DNA from: Nematostella vectensis
Taxonomy: Eukaryota; Cnidaria; Anthozoa; Actiniaria; Edwardsiidae
DNA: 64,000 nucleotides
Direction of reading: 5' to 3'
Assembly: GCF_932526225.1 (NCBI RefSeq)
Contig: NC_064039.1
Coordinates: 5,221,001-5,285,000 of the forward strand
This document shows positions 12,501 to 24,500 of this stretch, in pieces. Within the stretch, counting starts at the first letter, position 1, and the number at the start of each line of letters is the position of its first letter. Position numbers and translations under genes: made by a program. The notes beneath the pieces were generated by a model. That model saw only the letters and a list, made by a program, of their open reading frames with translations, did not search any database and was not told the origin of the DNA.

Positions 12501-15500
12501 CAGAAAGCCAGGAAACTGCACTAGGCAAGAGATGGCAAGAATCTGATTGGCTTAGAATAATTTGACTGGCGGAACAGAAAATCCCAAAAGGCAAAATACA
12601 ACAGATTCGACAGTAAGTTCGACAGAGGCTGCCATGGCCACCTTGATAGTTTTGGGAAGAAGGCCAAAAAAACGGGGCAACGTTTTACCTGATTGGCATC
12701 GACGTTACTAGCCAACCAGCGTGGAAAAAAATATTTTAATGCACATCAGGGGACGGGTTCCTAGAAAGATCAGGGCCGGGTTCCTAGAAAGCAAGTTAAC
12801 GCTAACCCATGGATGCCATTTTAATCCATTCAAATGTCGAGATGTTAATGTTAGAGCTAACCTGGTTTCTAGGAACCTGCCAATGACCAGGATATAGCCC
12901 TCCTGTTTATAAGATCCATGTCAATCTATCAAACAATTTCAGACAATCAGTCACAATTCCTCAAAGCTTACCACGTGTCCGCACGAGAGTGTTGTGAAGA
13001 AGGGCACTTGAAATTTAGGCGTCTTTCCGTACGTCCACGGCCAACACTGCAACATGGAAATAAAGGTTACTGGTACAGCTAATTGTAGCGGACCGACAAC
13101 GCCACTCTACGTGAACTACGTTAAGAGATGAAGCCTTTATTTACGTTAATTTCCTCGGCCATTGCAGTGATTCCTGGATAATGGCTTTCACTTTCCGGGT
13201 TGATGAACTCAGCCTGAAAACGAGAGTGTAAAAGACTGTTTTTTCAAAGTATGTTAGGCAATACAAAGAGCGCCAGGTACAATAAATTGTGTCCGGTATT
13301 ACAAACGTGCATCAGGTATACAAAGTATGTAAGGTATCACGAAGTGCGTCAATAATAACAAAGTAGGCCATGTGTAACAAGGTGCTTCAAGTATCCCCAA
13401 GCTCGCGAGGTCTAAAGGCATTTAGCTATTGCAAAAGGTATCAATACAGGGATTACAAGAGTGTTCACTAAAAATACATGGTGCATTTGATAGTTATTAC
13501 CTCAGAGGAAATACTTTTGTCGCCATAATTTGCCAAGTACTGTTCTCCTATAGCTAGAGAGACCCTTTCAAAACCCAGCGTTGGTTCAATACAGCACAGA
13601 TTCTTGACTTTTGCTCGAACACTAGCTGTAGCATTACTTCTGATACCAGTCTAGACAAAGCAAATGCAAATTAAAAAACTGTCGAAAACTAAACCCCTAC
13701 CAAAAGGGAGGGTGATCATATATATCTAAATTTTTAAAATTTTGGGAAACTAATCGTTACCAGTGCCTTGATATATGATAATACATGTGGTTGAGCCGAA
13801 GGCAGAGAATGCGCCTCAGGCGGCCGTCACGACTCATGTCTGATTACGGAACACAGCTAAGGGATCTAAAAAATATTCTAAAAATCCGAAAAAACTCAAC
13901 TGAAGTGGGTGGATCCAGGGTCTCAGAAAAAAAAAATTGAAATAAAATTGCTGGTCTACATAATCATACATGCAGCGCCATCTGGCGAATGCAAAGAAAT
14001 GTGCGAGTAACTCTACCTACGGAAAGGTCCCGTACATAATTTTTGTTGCGATCATATCAATCAATTGCTGTCTTTTTCCTACATGGTCTTAACCAGACCT
14101 GTGATGTTTATTTATTCCACGAAAAAAATTGGATAAGGGGTCATGGGCGTACGCAGGATTTTAATAAGTTGCAGTCATATCATTCAGAAGCTGAATGAGG
14201 GCGTGGCCCCTCATCCAGCATCCCCGTAAAGTTTTCATAGCTCGCGATTTTGGGTTTGAAATTGGCGTCAATGCGTCAGACTTTTGAGAGTATTACACGG
14301 TCCTCTCTCATCCTCGATCTGAAATGGGACTTCAGTCGTTGTGTGGCACTGAACGACATATCAATATGTTTTGAAATCATCTGCAGACTACCATGAGTAA
14401 GAAAATTATAGTTTTTAACCTAATAATATATTAAGAACTACGTACATAAAAAATGAATTGAGTAAACATTAGATTTTTCCCCTCGTTATGCAAATAAGAT
14501 CGCCAAATTGTTTTGCAGTGTAGTGACTGCAGGCCCATAGGCTGAGGCTGCGTACGCCCCTGGGGGGGGGGGGGGGGGGGCATCACCTCTACCCAGCTTT
14601 TTCTCAGATTTTGGGAATTCTTCAACTTTACAAGATCTCTTTCCCGAAATTGTTGTTTTTTGTTGAGGGAGAAAAACTGCAGAAGCTGGAGAAAAAACTC
14701 AGAGCAAAGGAAAGAACGAACTATCGGACCCAGAGCCCATTTGAGGAAGTCACTACAGACTGAAACTTTTTTTGTCATCTGTACTACCAATACTCTCCTA
14801 CAAGTTCTTTACCTTTATGTAAAAAAACATATTCTTAATATACTAGTAGGCAATATGTAAATAGGTATTAATGGTTTAGAGCTTGACATTTATTGTCCTA
14901 CTCACATAAGTTGGGTTAAGAATATCCCCCAAAGTATGGAGATCAACCTTGAGAAGTAATGTGCAGTGGTGATATGCTGTTAGTCGCCCTAGTTTAGATG
15001 ATGTGCCAGATATCTTGAGTTTGGTTAAAGACGATTTTAGAATAAAATTATTAACAATATAGTTTATAAATAAAAGCATGGTATCGGTTCAACAATGATT
15101 AACAGTAAAGTTTCAATCCTGTTAATAAAAGCTGTCCTTTCAGATTCAACTGATTTTGTAATGTCCATTTTTTCCAGGGTTGACATGAATAGATGTCAGG
15201 CCCATAGACAGGGGGGTTCGGGGGGTTTGGAAGAATCACCCCACACGACTTGAAGGTCCGCCCTGATGAAGAAAAATTGAGTACCACTGCAAGCTGGGAT
15301 TAGCTCCTAAGATAAAATGGTCCGCTAAATGGGTAAACGAACCCCCCCGTTCAAAATCCTGGCTACGGACCTGGAAGTTCTACCCTAAAAAAAACAGTCC
15401 CCAATTTCAGGATGCTCAAAAGGATACCTTGAATTGATTATTAAGCACAATCTCATCTCTAGACGAGTGTTTAACATCTAATTTCCATCTGTCCCTCAGA

Positions 15501-18221
15501 GTCTTGACAATAAGTGCCAAGTTCTCATGGCGGTTATATGCAGACCGATGAGTAAAGAATGTAGCATTCAAATTACCTAAATCCTGGGAAGTTGGAAGGT
15601 ATACAGATTTAAAATAAAAACACAAAAAAACATTACAATTCACACCCTTTACATACTCAATCTAGTGGGTTAGGATGAAGACTAGGTGAGTCCTAAGTCA
15701 AAACAAAATTGGATGGGGGTAATTGGAAAACAAAACAAATAATTTAAATGCAAGGCTAAACTAGGAGACATGGTGAGCATGATATGTAGCGTGCAACATG
15801 TCTCCTAAAAATCTCCTAGTTAAGCCACTACCAAAACATGTAGTGTACAATCAATTTTGTAGGGCACGGCACGAAAATATTTTTCAACATTATCCTGGAT
15901 GATCCTGGATCCTGGATGAATAAACTGGGTGATGTTGATGCTACAATAAATTTTGAGGTGGATAAGCTAGGATAATTGTTGCGCGCTACACATTGCATGC
16001 ACATGTCTCCTAATTTAGCTGTTGGAAAGGGAGGGGTAGCAATGGGTAAATCCGAGACTTGCTGAGTCGTCGAGAACTGTGTTTCAGAATCCGAGCCCAA
16101 GACTTTTGTCAAATTTCAGAATCCGAGCCCGAGCTTTTCACAGTGCCGTAGCAGTCCTCAAAATATTGGGGGGCAAAATACAGAAACATTAAGAAAATAT
16201 TTTGGGGCATGGCCACGCCCTTTCTGGTCAATTCCTTATATATTTTTAAGATATTGGGGGCATGGCCACGCTTCTTAAGGTTCATTCCTTATAATTTTTT
16301 AAGATATTGGGGGGCATGGCCACGCCCCTTCTGGTTCATTCCTTATAATTTTTTAAGACATTGGGGGGCATGGCCACGCCCCTGAGACTCCCAAGACTGT
16401 GGTACAATAAATCATTAAAAATCAAGACTTTGAGACTTGCGTAAAAAAAAAAAAACAAGATTCCAAGACTTTGCGAAATTTTGGCAAGACTTTCAAAATT
16501 TTGAGGTACCCATCCCTACCCCTAAAGGGAGGGGGAGGGGAGAAGAGCTATTTGTCTTTATTCTTGACCTTGAAAAAAGCCCCCCTCGGAACCTCTCTAA
16601 ATGGGCTAAGCAAAGTACATATACGAATTAATAAATTTAGGCCATGTACCCTATGCTATCCATAAATCAATAATATTCTCTTACATGATAAACCGCTCCA
16701 CCTCCACTTTTTCTCCTGGCAAGCTTTACTCCTTTTTCTGAAAGTCTCTTGATGTCACACTCCAGCCATGGATTCTAAGAAATATTAAGGCAAATAGTCT
16801 GGTCACAAATAAAAGCATAGACATATAAATACCACCATCTGAAATAATAATCACTACACACATTTCTTAGAGTAAAAACCTGTTTTGAATGGGTTCTTTC
16901 GATGGGGATTTTAGATAGTAAATTATTTGAGAAATTCTTGAGTAAAAGTGCAATGCGGGCTTGTGTAGTTACCTGGAAATTTTTGTGAAGTAAACCAAAG
17001 GATATGAGAAATGTACTATCTGACATTTTATTTGACGTAATGTTTAGTCAGCCCCCAAAGCAGTACCTACCTGATGTCGTCCAATCACAACCTGCAAATA
17101 AAGAGAAGAGATGTTAGCTATTAAATATACAAGTTGAAAATGAGTGTATTCATGTGTCTTTACCACTGGCTCATTTCTCCACAGGAACAAAAGCCTCCTT
17201 TTTGTCAGATCTAAGTTTGAATACACCCTAGAACAGAAAACAAATGTTTAAAAGTGTTTGATCACAAATAGAAAATAATTCAATAAACAAGTGTAAAAAC
17301 TAATTACCAGTCTTCAAATGCCAAGTTAATGTATGGATTGTGTGACTGTGATATATAAACAGATGCCTGAAACAATAACAAGTGAAAATAATTCAAGTAC
17401 CCCTCAGTAAATCCACTAGTCATTTGAAAAAAACCCTACCCCCACTGTCCCAGGGAAGCATAGGGGACTAGACTTTAACTCTGAACAATTATAATAAGAG
17501 CCCCTATCCCTTTGGAATACAAACTGTAGTCAAATGCCCCTAACCCTTGGTGAAATAACTGTACATTTGAGATGACATGCCATCTGGAGTGAGCCTTTTA
17601 TATATATATGTTGAATCATACAACGCAAGTACAAAAGAAAGAGTTTGCCTTTCTTACAGTTACTATTCTGTAGAACATATAATCTCTGCCCCGATGGCGC
17701 CTGAGTTTTCCAAGATGGTGAAAAAGGCTTTTTCCAATTTTAGGAGGGGTGGGGACTAAGATTCAAAAGCAGTGAATACCACCACCCCCTCGGGACAGAT
17801 TCAGGTTCAAATAGTGCTCTAAGCCCCATGTTAACCCCACACTTCCCCCTGACTATAGTAGTGGGGGTTAAAAAGTGCATAATTCTTGCCACTCTATCAC
17901 AGACTGTCTGTGTGCAGAGACACACATGGGGCTTAGGTGTATACCGAGACATACAAGCCATGCATGGGGTATTCCACATTATGCCGCGGAAAAGCATCGC
18001 ATAAGTTTAAAGTCATCAAGCCCTCCCCCCCCTAACACCCACCACAGTACATCACCCTACCCAACGACGGCAGCAACCAAACACATCTGACTCCCCAATG
18101 TACATAATTCCGCTAATTTTAGCGGTGTGGAGCTAAGCAAGTTACAAACCTGGCATGCCGGTGATGAGAAATGTCTGATACGGGCCGAGAAGCAGCCTGA
18201 TGCGGCACTTTTCAAGAGCAT
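9038..18221 (-). CDS. LIPT1: Mitochondrial lipoyltransferase 1 (LIPT1/LplA family)
   Basis: Transfers lipoyl groups to E2 subunits of mitochondrial 2-oxoacid dehydrogenases. Exons (5' to 3' on the minus strand): 18221-18150, 17366-17308, 17227-17164, 17091-17071 (21 nt), 16774-16685, 15583-15428, 15013-14906, 13650-13501, 13213-13145, 13046-12972, 9737-9626, 9162-9038. The sum is 1101 nt, 366 aa plus TGA, close to the human length. Residues 1-24 form a presequence-like start (K/R-rich, no acid, RHFSS). Then come NLAFEDW, VVIGRHQ-NPW, the signature [12 protein letters not shown] (about 91-102), SGTSSKLGR with the expected lipoate-site Lys161, and [10 protein letters not shown]. The C-terminal lobe (GHV...HGVITQVKV...LHLQGCL) resembles E. 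coli LplA. Every phase fits. The intron 9738-12971 is packed with inverted repeats. Confidence 0.93.
9163..9625. other. LIPT1 intron with 35-nt poly-G tract
   Basis: The intron between the last two LIPT1 exons. It contains an uninterrupted run of about 35 G at 9517-9552 on the plus strand (poly-C in the transcript), shortly downstream of the donor at 9625. No gene seen. Confidence 0.7.
9844..11861. mobile_element. 2-kb foldback DNA element in a LIPT1 intron
   Basis: Starts AGTCCGGCGGATATGTG (9844) and ends with its inverse CACATATCCGCCGGACT (11845-11861). Inverted similarity extends about 250 bp inward on both sides and includes TTTTGAACCGGAAGTAAACT versus AGTTTACTTCCGGTTCAAAA. Inside, related modules recur in both orientations: ACAAGATAGGCTATGGAGCC near 10285 and a diverged inverse near 11405-11430, plus GAACCGGAAGTAGTC near 10174 and a diverged inverse near 11517. 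No transposase-like frame was recognised. It is probably a non-autonomous foldback element or nested insertions of one family. I could not identify a target-site duplication. Confidence 0.7.
11936..12295. mobile_element. MITE-like element with TTTTCGCG repeats
   Basis: The left end (CTTATTACTCTTAATTTTCG) resembles the inverse of the right end (CCTTATTAAACTTTATTTTC), and both flanks carry TCGCGA / GTGACGCG-type motifs. The similarity is imperfect. It lies directly beside the foldback element in the same LIPT1 intron. Confidence 0.4.
12349..12616. mobile_element. 268-bp MITE with 21-bp terminal inverted repeats
   Basis: The left end TTACTGTCGAATCCGTTGTA is matched by the inverse of the right end (TTACTGTCGAATCTGTTGTA) with one mismatch. 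There is no coding capacity. It sits in the LIPT1 intron 9738-12971. Confidence 0.7.
12755..12878. repeat. Hairpin-forming inverted repeat
   Basis: GGTTCCTAGAAAGCAAGTTA... at 12779 pairs with ...TGGTTTCTAGGAACC near 12863-12878. The end motif GGGTTCCTAGAAAG is also directly duplicated at 12755-12768. A small MITE-like repeat in the same LIPT1 intron. Confidence 0.55.
13651..14905. other. LIPT1 intron with poly-G tract
   Basis: 1255-bp intron. Contains an 18-nt G run at 14563-14580 and stretches such as GGGCGTACGCAGGATT near 14147 that recur at repeat ends elsewhere in the window. No further gene seen. Confidence 0.5.
16163..16384. repeat. Minisatellite, about 60-bp unit, 4 copies
   Basis: Four tandem copies of a unit with the core GGGGCATGGCCACGCCCCTT followed by TTCATTCCTTATAATTTTTT, in the LIPT1 intron 15584-16684. 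Confidence 0.8.
17367..18149. other. First LIPT1 intron
   Basis: 783-bp intron after the presequence exon. No repeat or second gene is recognised; short open frames here have no splice or family support. Confidence 0.5.
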
Positions 18222-18523
18222 ACCGCAACCCTAAACATGGCGGAGGGTTAATCAACTCCCAGACGATCACGGGCTTGCTGTGGTATGTATTGGGATGAGG
18301 CTAAACGCTGTTTGTTATACTAATCACGAGGTCAAATCAAATATCTAATATTAGAAAATCAGTTTTTGATAGCGAAAATACTTATGTATCCGTATTAATT
18401 GCTTGAGTTTTAATAATTTAGTTTTCAGTAATGTAAAATTTAAATGTTCGTTGGTAGGCCTGTGTTGGGTGTCAGCTTTAGCATGAGAACGAGGCTTGTT
18501 GAAGCAGCGTGGACGAAGCGAAG
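18222..18523. promoter_or_regulatory. Bidirectional promoter region between LIPT1 and SR factor
   Basis: 302 bp separate the start codons of divergent LIPT1 (-) and the SR factor (+), so both promoters and 5' leaders must share this interval unless non-coding exons lie further away. No TATA box in a typical position was identified. Confidence 0.55.
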
Positions 18524-21500
18524 ATGGCGTCGCGGGGAACCCAATTGTTTGTAGGAAGACTTTCTAAAGAAACTAAACTGAGAGACTTAGAAAATGTATT
18601 TTACCTATACGGAAAGCTCCTAAGATGCGACTTAAAGACTGGTGAGTAATGTAGCCGCATTTAGAGGCGTCTTTTTCGGGTAATTTATACTCTGCAAAAG
18701 AAAAGCTTCCTTGCGAGTATCTTGTGTGTGTGGCGGCGGTTATTGTAATGTTAGCTTCGTCTGTTTTTAACTGTTGTATGATCTTTTCAGACTCAGGGAT
18801 GATACATATGATGTAGCTTATTCATTACCATCCTATGGTTAATGAGGGCCGTTTATAAATATAAACTATCAATATTTTTCGTCTTAATCTTAGAGCTTTT
18901 GATTGCCTTCTCTCCAGTTCGAGGTTTCCCTCTCAGTATAAAAATCTTCTCATTCAATTGTGTATTTCCCAAACATGATACGTCTTAGCTGCGCACTTTT
19001 CTGTGCTGTGCTAGTAAAAGAAAAAGCTATTACTAAGTTGTTTTACTAGCATTATTGAGATCTACAGTAGTACCAACAGTTTTGAATACCTCGCACCCAA
19101 AGGATGTGTTGGCATCCTTTTGTACTACTCGGAAACAGAATAAGATATCTAAAAAAATATCAACTGTGTTCACAATGTTTTCGTAGTGTTTTCATAAGAT
19201 TCAATGGGATTATTTTTGACTTGTACCCCCATTTGCTACCTGACTGTTTTGGTATAATTTGGTAAATACATGATACAAGAGTACAATACAGGAGGGACCT
19301 ACCAAAAGCTATCAAGAAAAGGAAAGGGGAAAAGGGTATAGGCCCTCTATATACAGGGCCATAGTGTGTGTGTGTGTGTGTGTGGGGGGGGGGGTCCCTG
19401 ACATTTCTTGAGTTTCAAAAAGTTGGAATCCTTTTTATCAACCTTTTTTGTTAAATTTTGATTATTTTTTTCATGATTCACAAATATTTGAGGAATTTTT
19501 ATTTAAGCCCTAAAAGTAGGCTCTGAAGAAATATTTTTTTACTTATAAATGACAAATGAAGTTGTTACGGGACAGTAAAATCAAGCAATTCATTATTTGT
19601 CACAGGGTTTGTGAGCATAAATCGTGATTAATGTCAATGAAATATCCTTGTTCAAGAATCGTGGCAGTGGGTAATGGCAATCACAAATTGTTATTTGTCC
19701 ATGTCACAATTCACAATAGATGAAGAAGGCTGTTTAAGATTCAAATGTCTTTACTTGTGATGTGCATTGATTGCTTGCCGTGTGTTTCATTATGATTTTA
19801 CATGCGGAACGAAGTCAGTGCTAGAGCCAAGCCTTGGTCTAAGCATGTCCAGTACCATTTACAACTGGGATGTGTAATACACATGGCGACATTTAAAATT
19901 TCCAGCTAGGAATGTTGTCTTTATAAAGCATAAATCTAAATTACATAGTCCATAAAATATCTCATGGAACTACAGTATTTAATGCTATCCCTATCATTTT
20001 ATGTTACTTTTTTTATTTGTTTTTATTAATGGGAACAGCTGCTGTACATTAATATTTTCTTGTCACCACCGTTTTACTAATTACTTTTTTTTCTCTACAT
20101 ATTAACAACCTGACAGGGAGAGATATGTGTAAGTATTATGCTCCTATCTATACAAGAAATCCCATATATGATGACGTTACTTAAAAAGTATTTTGATCAT
20201 TTGGCATTTTTATTTCCAGCATATGGATTCATTGAATATGAAGATCCTAGAGATGCAGAGGTATGAGGTTTTTATGTCATGTACTTTAGATGGGAGCTTA
20301 GAAATTTACATTCCTTATTACCAATTCAATCCTAGATGTTTAATACCATGTTTGGCATGTACCTGGAATAAATAGAAGAGATCACATATTGCACCTCCTA
20401 ACATGCCTAGGGAAGATAACATGTGTCATTTTAATGCAAGAATAACATTCCCATAAGTATAGCTGCAATGTATAGTAGTCACATTTTAATTTGGATATAT
20501 AGCTCTTGAATAAAATAGATACTTTTTACTCTGATTGTAGGAGGCAATGAGAAGAGAGAATAATCGGAAGCTGTTTGGGTCAAGAATTGTTGTAGAGTAT
20601 GTCCGCAGTGGAGAGCGTGGCAAGCCTGTTGGTGGTCAGACTAGACCGACAGTGGTAAGTGAAGTATATTGATATTATCTGTCTGTACGTTAGATCAATA
20701 AATCAACTTTATTTTTTCATTTCACACTATATTAGTTACAAAACATTTTTTGCCATTAACTTGAATGTGAAATGACTGAGTTCTATTTAAAAATAACTGC
20801 TGCAGTTGTTTATGAAACCCAGTTCATACTGAAGTTGAAATTATTTATATGATTAAGGGTGTTTGGAAGTTAGGTTGCTAGTGAAATTTTAAATTACCGT
20901 GTATTTGTTAGAAAAAGAGTTTTACTGCTGAAATTTTTCAAGGAGACTAGTGGCTCATTGGGCTATATATTGATGACGTCATTAGGTGATGTCATCGGGT
21001 GATGTCATCACAGCAGAATAAACGTATATTTGCCTTTTCTTTAATTTTTTGTTCAAAGGATTTTTAGTTCAGAGTATTCATGGATTTGAAAAAAATATTG
21101 AAAAATCAATTTTTTAGACCAATTATTTTGCAAGCCATTGGGGTATTTTGGTCATATGGTAAACAATATTTCCGTACAAAAATTGTCACAATTTAAAAAA
21201 TTTAGGGTGCGACTGGAAGTTGTTTTTAACGCATGTACTGTGGCCCAGACTATTTGGAGGTGCGGCTGCTTAGCCACAAATCTAGTGCAATACGCTCTCT
21301 GCCATGTTTTGGTTTGGGACTCGCAATCGCACGGAAAATGATGTTTTACTGCGCTAACAATGTTGTATATACTGGAAATAGGTTTACAGTAGCTGGTTGT
21401 TTTGATTGTTTGAGTGTACTTATTGATTTGAGCAAAAATCCAGCCTCAACAAGTCGCATCTCGGGATTAGATCTTCTTGCGTCCTGCATTCCAACACAAT

Positions 21501-24500
21501 CAATATCATGTGTTCTTCTTTTTCTTTTTGCTACGCCCAGTTGGCGGCATTTTAGCATATGAGCATGATAAATTGTATAAAAAATAATAACTCCTTTAAA
21601 AAACAAGACATCTTGTTGCAAAATGGGGGGGAAATGAAACATTTTTAACCGGCAAAAAGTTTGTAAACAAATGTGCACACTTTAAAAAGCCCGCCATTTT
21701 CGAACCTGAAGCGATTTTTTCCTGCCTAAATTGCGGTAGCAACCAAGGTCATGCGACCTAAATTCAGAACACCCTTAAATGATGGGATTAAAATTGAATT
21801 AAGTAGATTGAGTTATTCAAAATGTGCATTGATTGCTTGCCGTGTGTTTCATTATGATTTTACATGCGGAACGAAGTCAGTGCTAGAGCCAAGCCTTGGT
21901 CTAAGCATATCCAGTACTATCTACACAACTGCGATGTGTAATACACATGGGAAAATTTAAAATTCCTAGCTAGGAATGCTGACTTTGTAAGAATCATAGT
22001 CTGTACAATACTGCTTTACATTCTGGTACGTGTTTGGCAAGCTGTCTTTGTGTCATTGTCAAAGATGTCAGCCCTACTATCAAAGCTATCTACAACAGCC
22101 AGTACAAAATCAGTGTCTAAAAATAAAAAAACAGGGCTCATCTGATGGAATGTGTGCCCAAACTGAACCCTCGTAACGCCGCCAGCCCAGACAGTATACC
22201 CAAAAAGTGCAAGTGCAAGGAGCTGAGGTTTGACTTTAAGAAAATCACCCACAACTTTCCTCCCCTTGTGATTGATAATCATGAGCTTCCCATTGTCATG
22301 AACGCGAAGATCCTTGGAATCACCATAACAGACGACCTCAAATGGAACGCCCACGTCTCCGAATGTATTAAAAAGGCCAATACACGATTATGCTTCATTG
22401 TAATGTTAAAAAGAGCCCAACTCCCTATTAAGGGCATTATTGCCTTTTATCTTTCCACTATTAGGCCAGTTTTAGAATACTGCACGCCTGTTTTCCACAA
22501 TGCCCTCCCGGCATATCTCAGTGACGAGATCGAGAGAGTGCAGAAAAGAGTAATGTCCATTGTGTCACCACAAGCTAACTACCAGGACTGCCTTGTCAGC
22601 TATGGCTTACAGACTTTCAAGGACAGACGGGGCGAACTCTGTCTTAATCTGTTTTCGTCTATTTCCACCTGCCCTAACCATAAGCTAGCGAACATCTTTT
22701 CACCTAAGAACCAGTGTAGTTATAGTCTTAGACAATTCAGGACATTCTCAATTCCGCGCTGCCGAACCGAACGTTTTAGGCGATCTTTCATCCCGGCCAT
22801 GGCGTCCAGTTGCACCACTAAATTTAACATATAATCCTAACTGAACATATCATATTCGCTCATTTTATAGTATATAGCTTTCCTCTTATCATAGTCGCGT
22901 TTAAGTCTATTACCTGTAACATACATATATATAGTTATATTTTTTATTTTTTTTTTCTTTTCTACTCGATGTAAATTGTGCAATTTAGCTTTTTTTAGCT
23001 GCCATGCAATCTTTTTTAAATAGACTATCTATCTCATCTCTATCTCCCATGCTCATTCGGAATTGCATCATTAAAAAGGTTGATAAATAGGTTGTGTGTA
23101 CTTTAAAGGGTTTGCTATCTGCCACTTATCAGAGATGCACTCAGTGAGATGTGACGACAAATGACAGCTTGCCTTAGTCTTAGACAGCCTTAGACAGCTT
23201 GCCTTATGTCTCTTTAATAGCATGATGCATGTTTAAGTTTGCTAGTAATCAATGCAAAGGTAGTCTTTTTAAGCTGATCGTGTAATTTGGTTGCAGGTTG
23301 GCGATGAGTGTTTTGTTTGTGGTAAGCTTGGCCATTGGGCATCGTCCTGTCCGTCCCGTGGAGATCCAAGAGATTCCCGAGGTGAATGACCATTTTCAGA
23401 GCAGATGGGTAGTGACCCCTGACAATCCTATGGTGAAGAGAGGTCCCCTGCAGGCATGTCCGGCAAAAATCCCTACAAGTTACAAATTGAGAATTCCCTT
23501 CAAGTTTCCACCTAAATTCCCTTTTCAGTTTCTTGATGTAGACCTACATTTATACTTAACAGAGGAGCAGCTTTGGTTAAAGGTTAGACCAATAAAGTTA
23601 TGGCCAGTCCCTCATGTAGGCAGAACCAATCCATTGTAGACCAGCATTGAGACCATTGTAACCTGTAACTTATTGAAGACTGCAAAGGCTCAAATAGACC
23701 TCACCCAGCTGAGAATACTACCCGACAAGACTATATCTGACAGAGCTAGGAGACCTTTCCAGACCAACAGTAGAAGTGCTCGGCTAACATTCCTGATGAG
23801 ATCACTACCTGGGCAAACCCTTTTAGCAGGCCGACAGAACAGCGAACCAGAGCTCCTTTGTCAAGCATCTTGGGAAGACTACTGGCATCTACTATCTTTT
23901 AGGCAGACTAGGAATTTCAGCTAGACGTTCCAATGCAGACGTTGATGGCCACTAACCAATCAACCAAACGGCTTGTCCTAGATCAATCAACCAGCCAATA
24001 TAGAAGGTTTAGCCTCAACATGACAACCAAGCAACAAGCCAGTGTAGAAGGTCCAGGCTTGCCATGACATTCAAAGAACCACCCTTTGCCAGATGTTGCC
24101 AAGAAGTGTTAAACGAGTCCATTCTATGTCTATCACTTACCTTACAAGCTGTTATCAACATAGTCACATTTAATCAGCCTTTACCTAAAGTTTTGATTTT
24201 CACGCAACCAAAGCCCAGTGAAATGTCTGCAAGCCCTGAGATAAGTCCAGAGCCAAAATGCCCATAAAAAGTCAGAAATTACTACTGAATTTCCTCAACA
24301 AGGGTCCTAAAGCCAAACAACCATTTTCATCTGCGGCAATTCCCTTGTGAAAAAGCCCAAAAGCAGAAATCATGAGCTCGCCCAACCCAGAGTTCCATTA
24401 GCAAAACCCATGCTTGACCACACCCTGGCCAAGTCAGAACCCCATAGTGCGAGAGAATTATTGTAGAACCAGCCAAAGAATGTTGCATATCACGTGCGAC

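Noticed and set aside
16925-17026. Possible extra LIPT1 exon
   Set aside because: The family alignment runs directly from VVIGRHQ (17071) to NPWLEC (16774); no residues are missing between them.
18226-18240. LIPT1 start at ATGTTTAGGGTTGCG with donor GTATGC
   Set aside because: In phase, but gives only five residues; the ATG at 18221 gives a 24-residue mitochondrial presequence with a donor at 18149.
21138-21678. Overlapping frames of about 110 codons on both strands
   Set aside because: No splice or family support; within an SR-factor intron.
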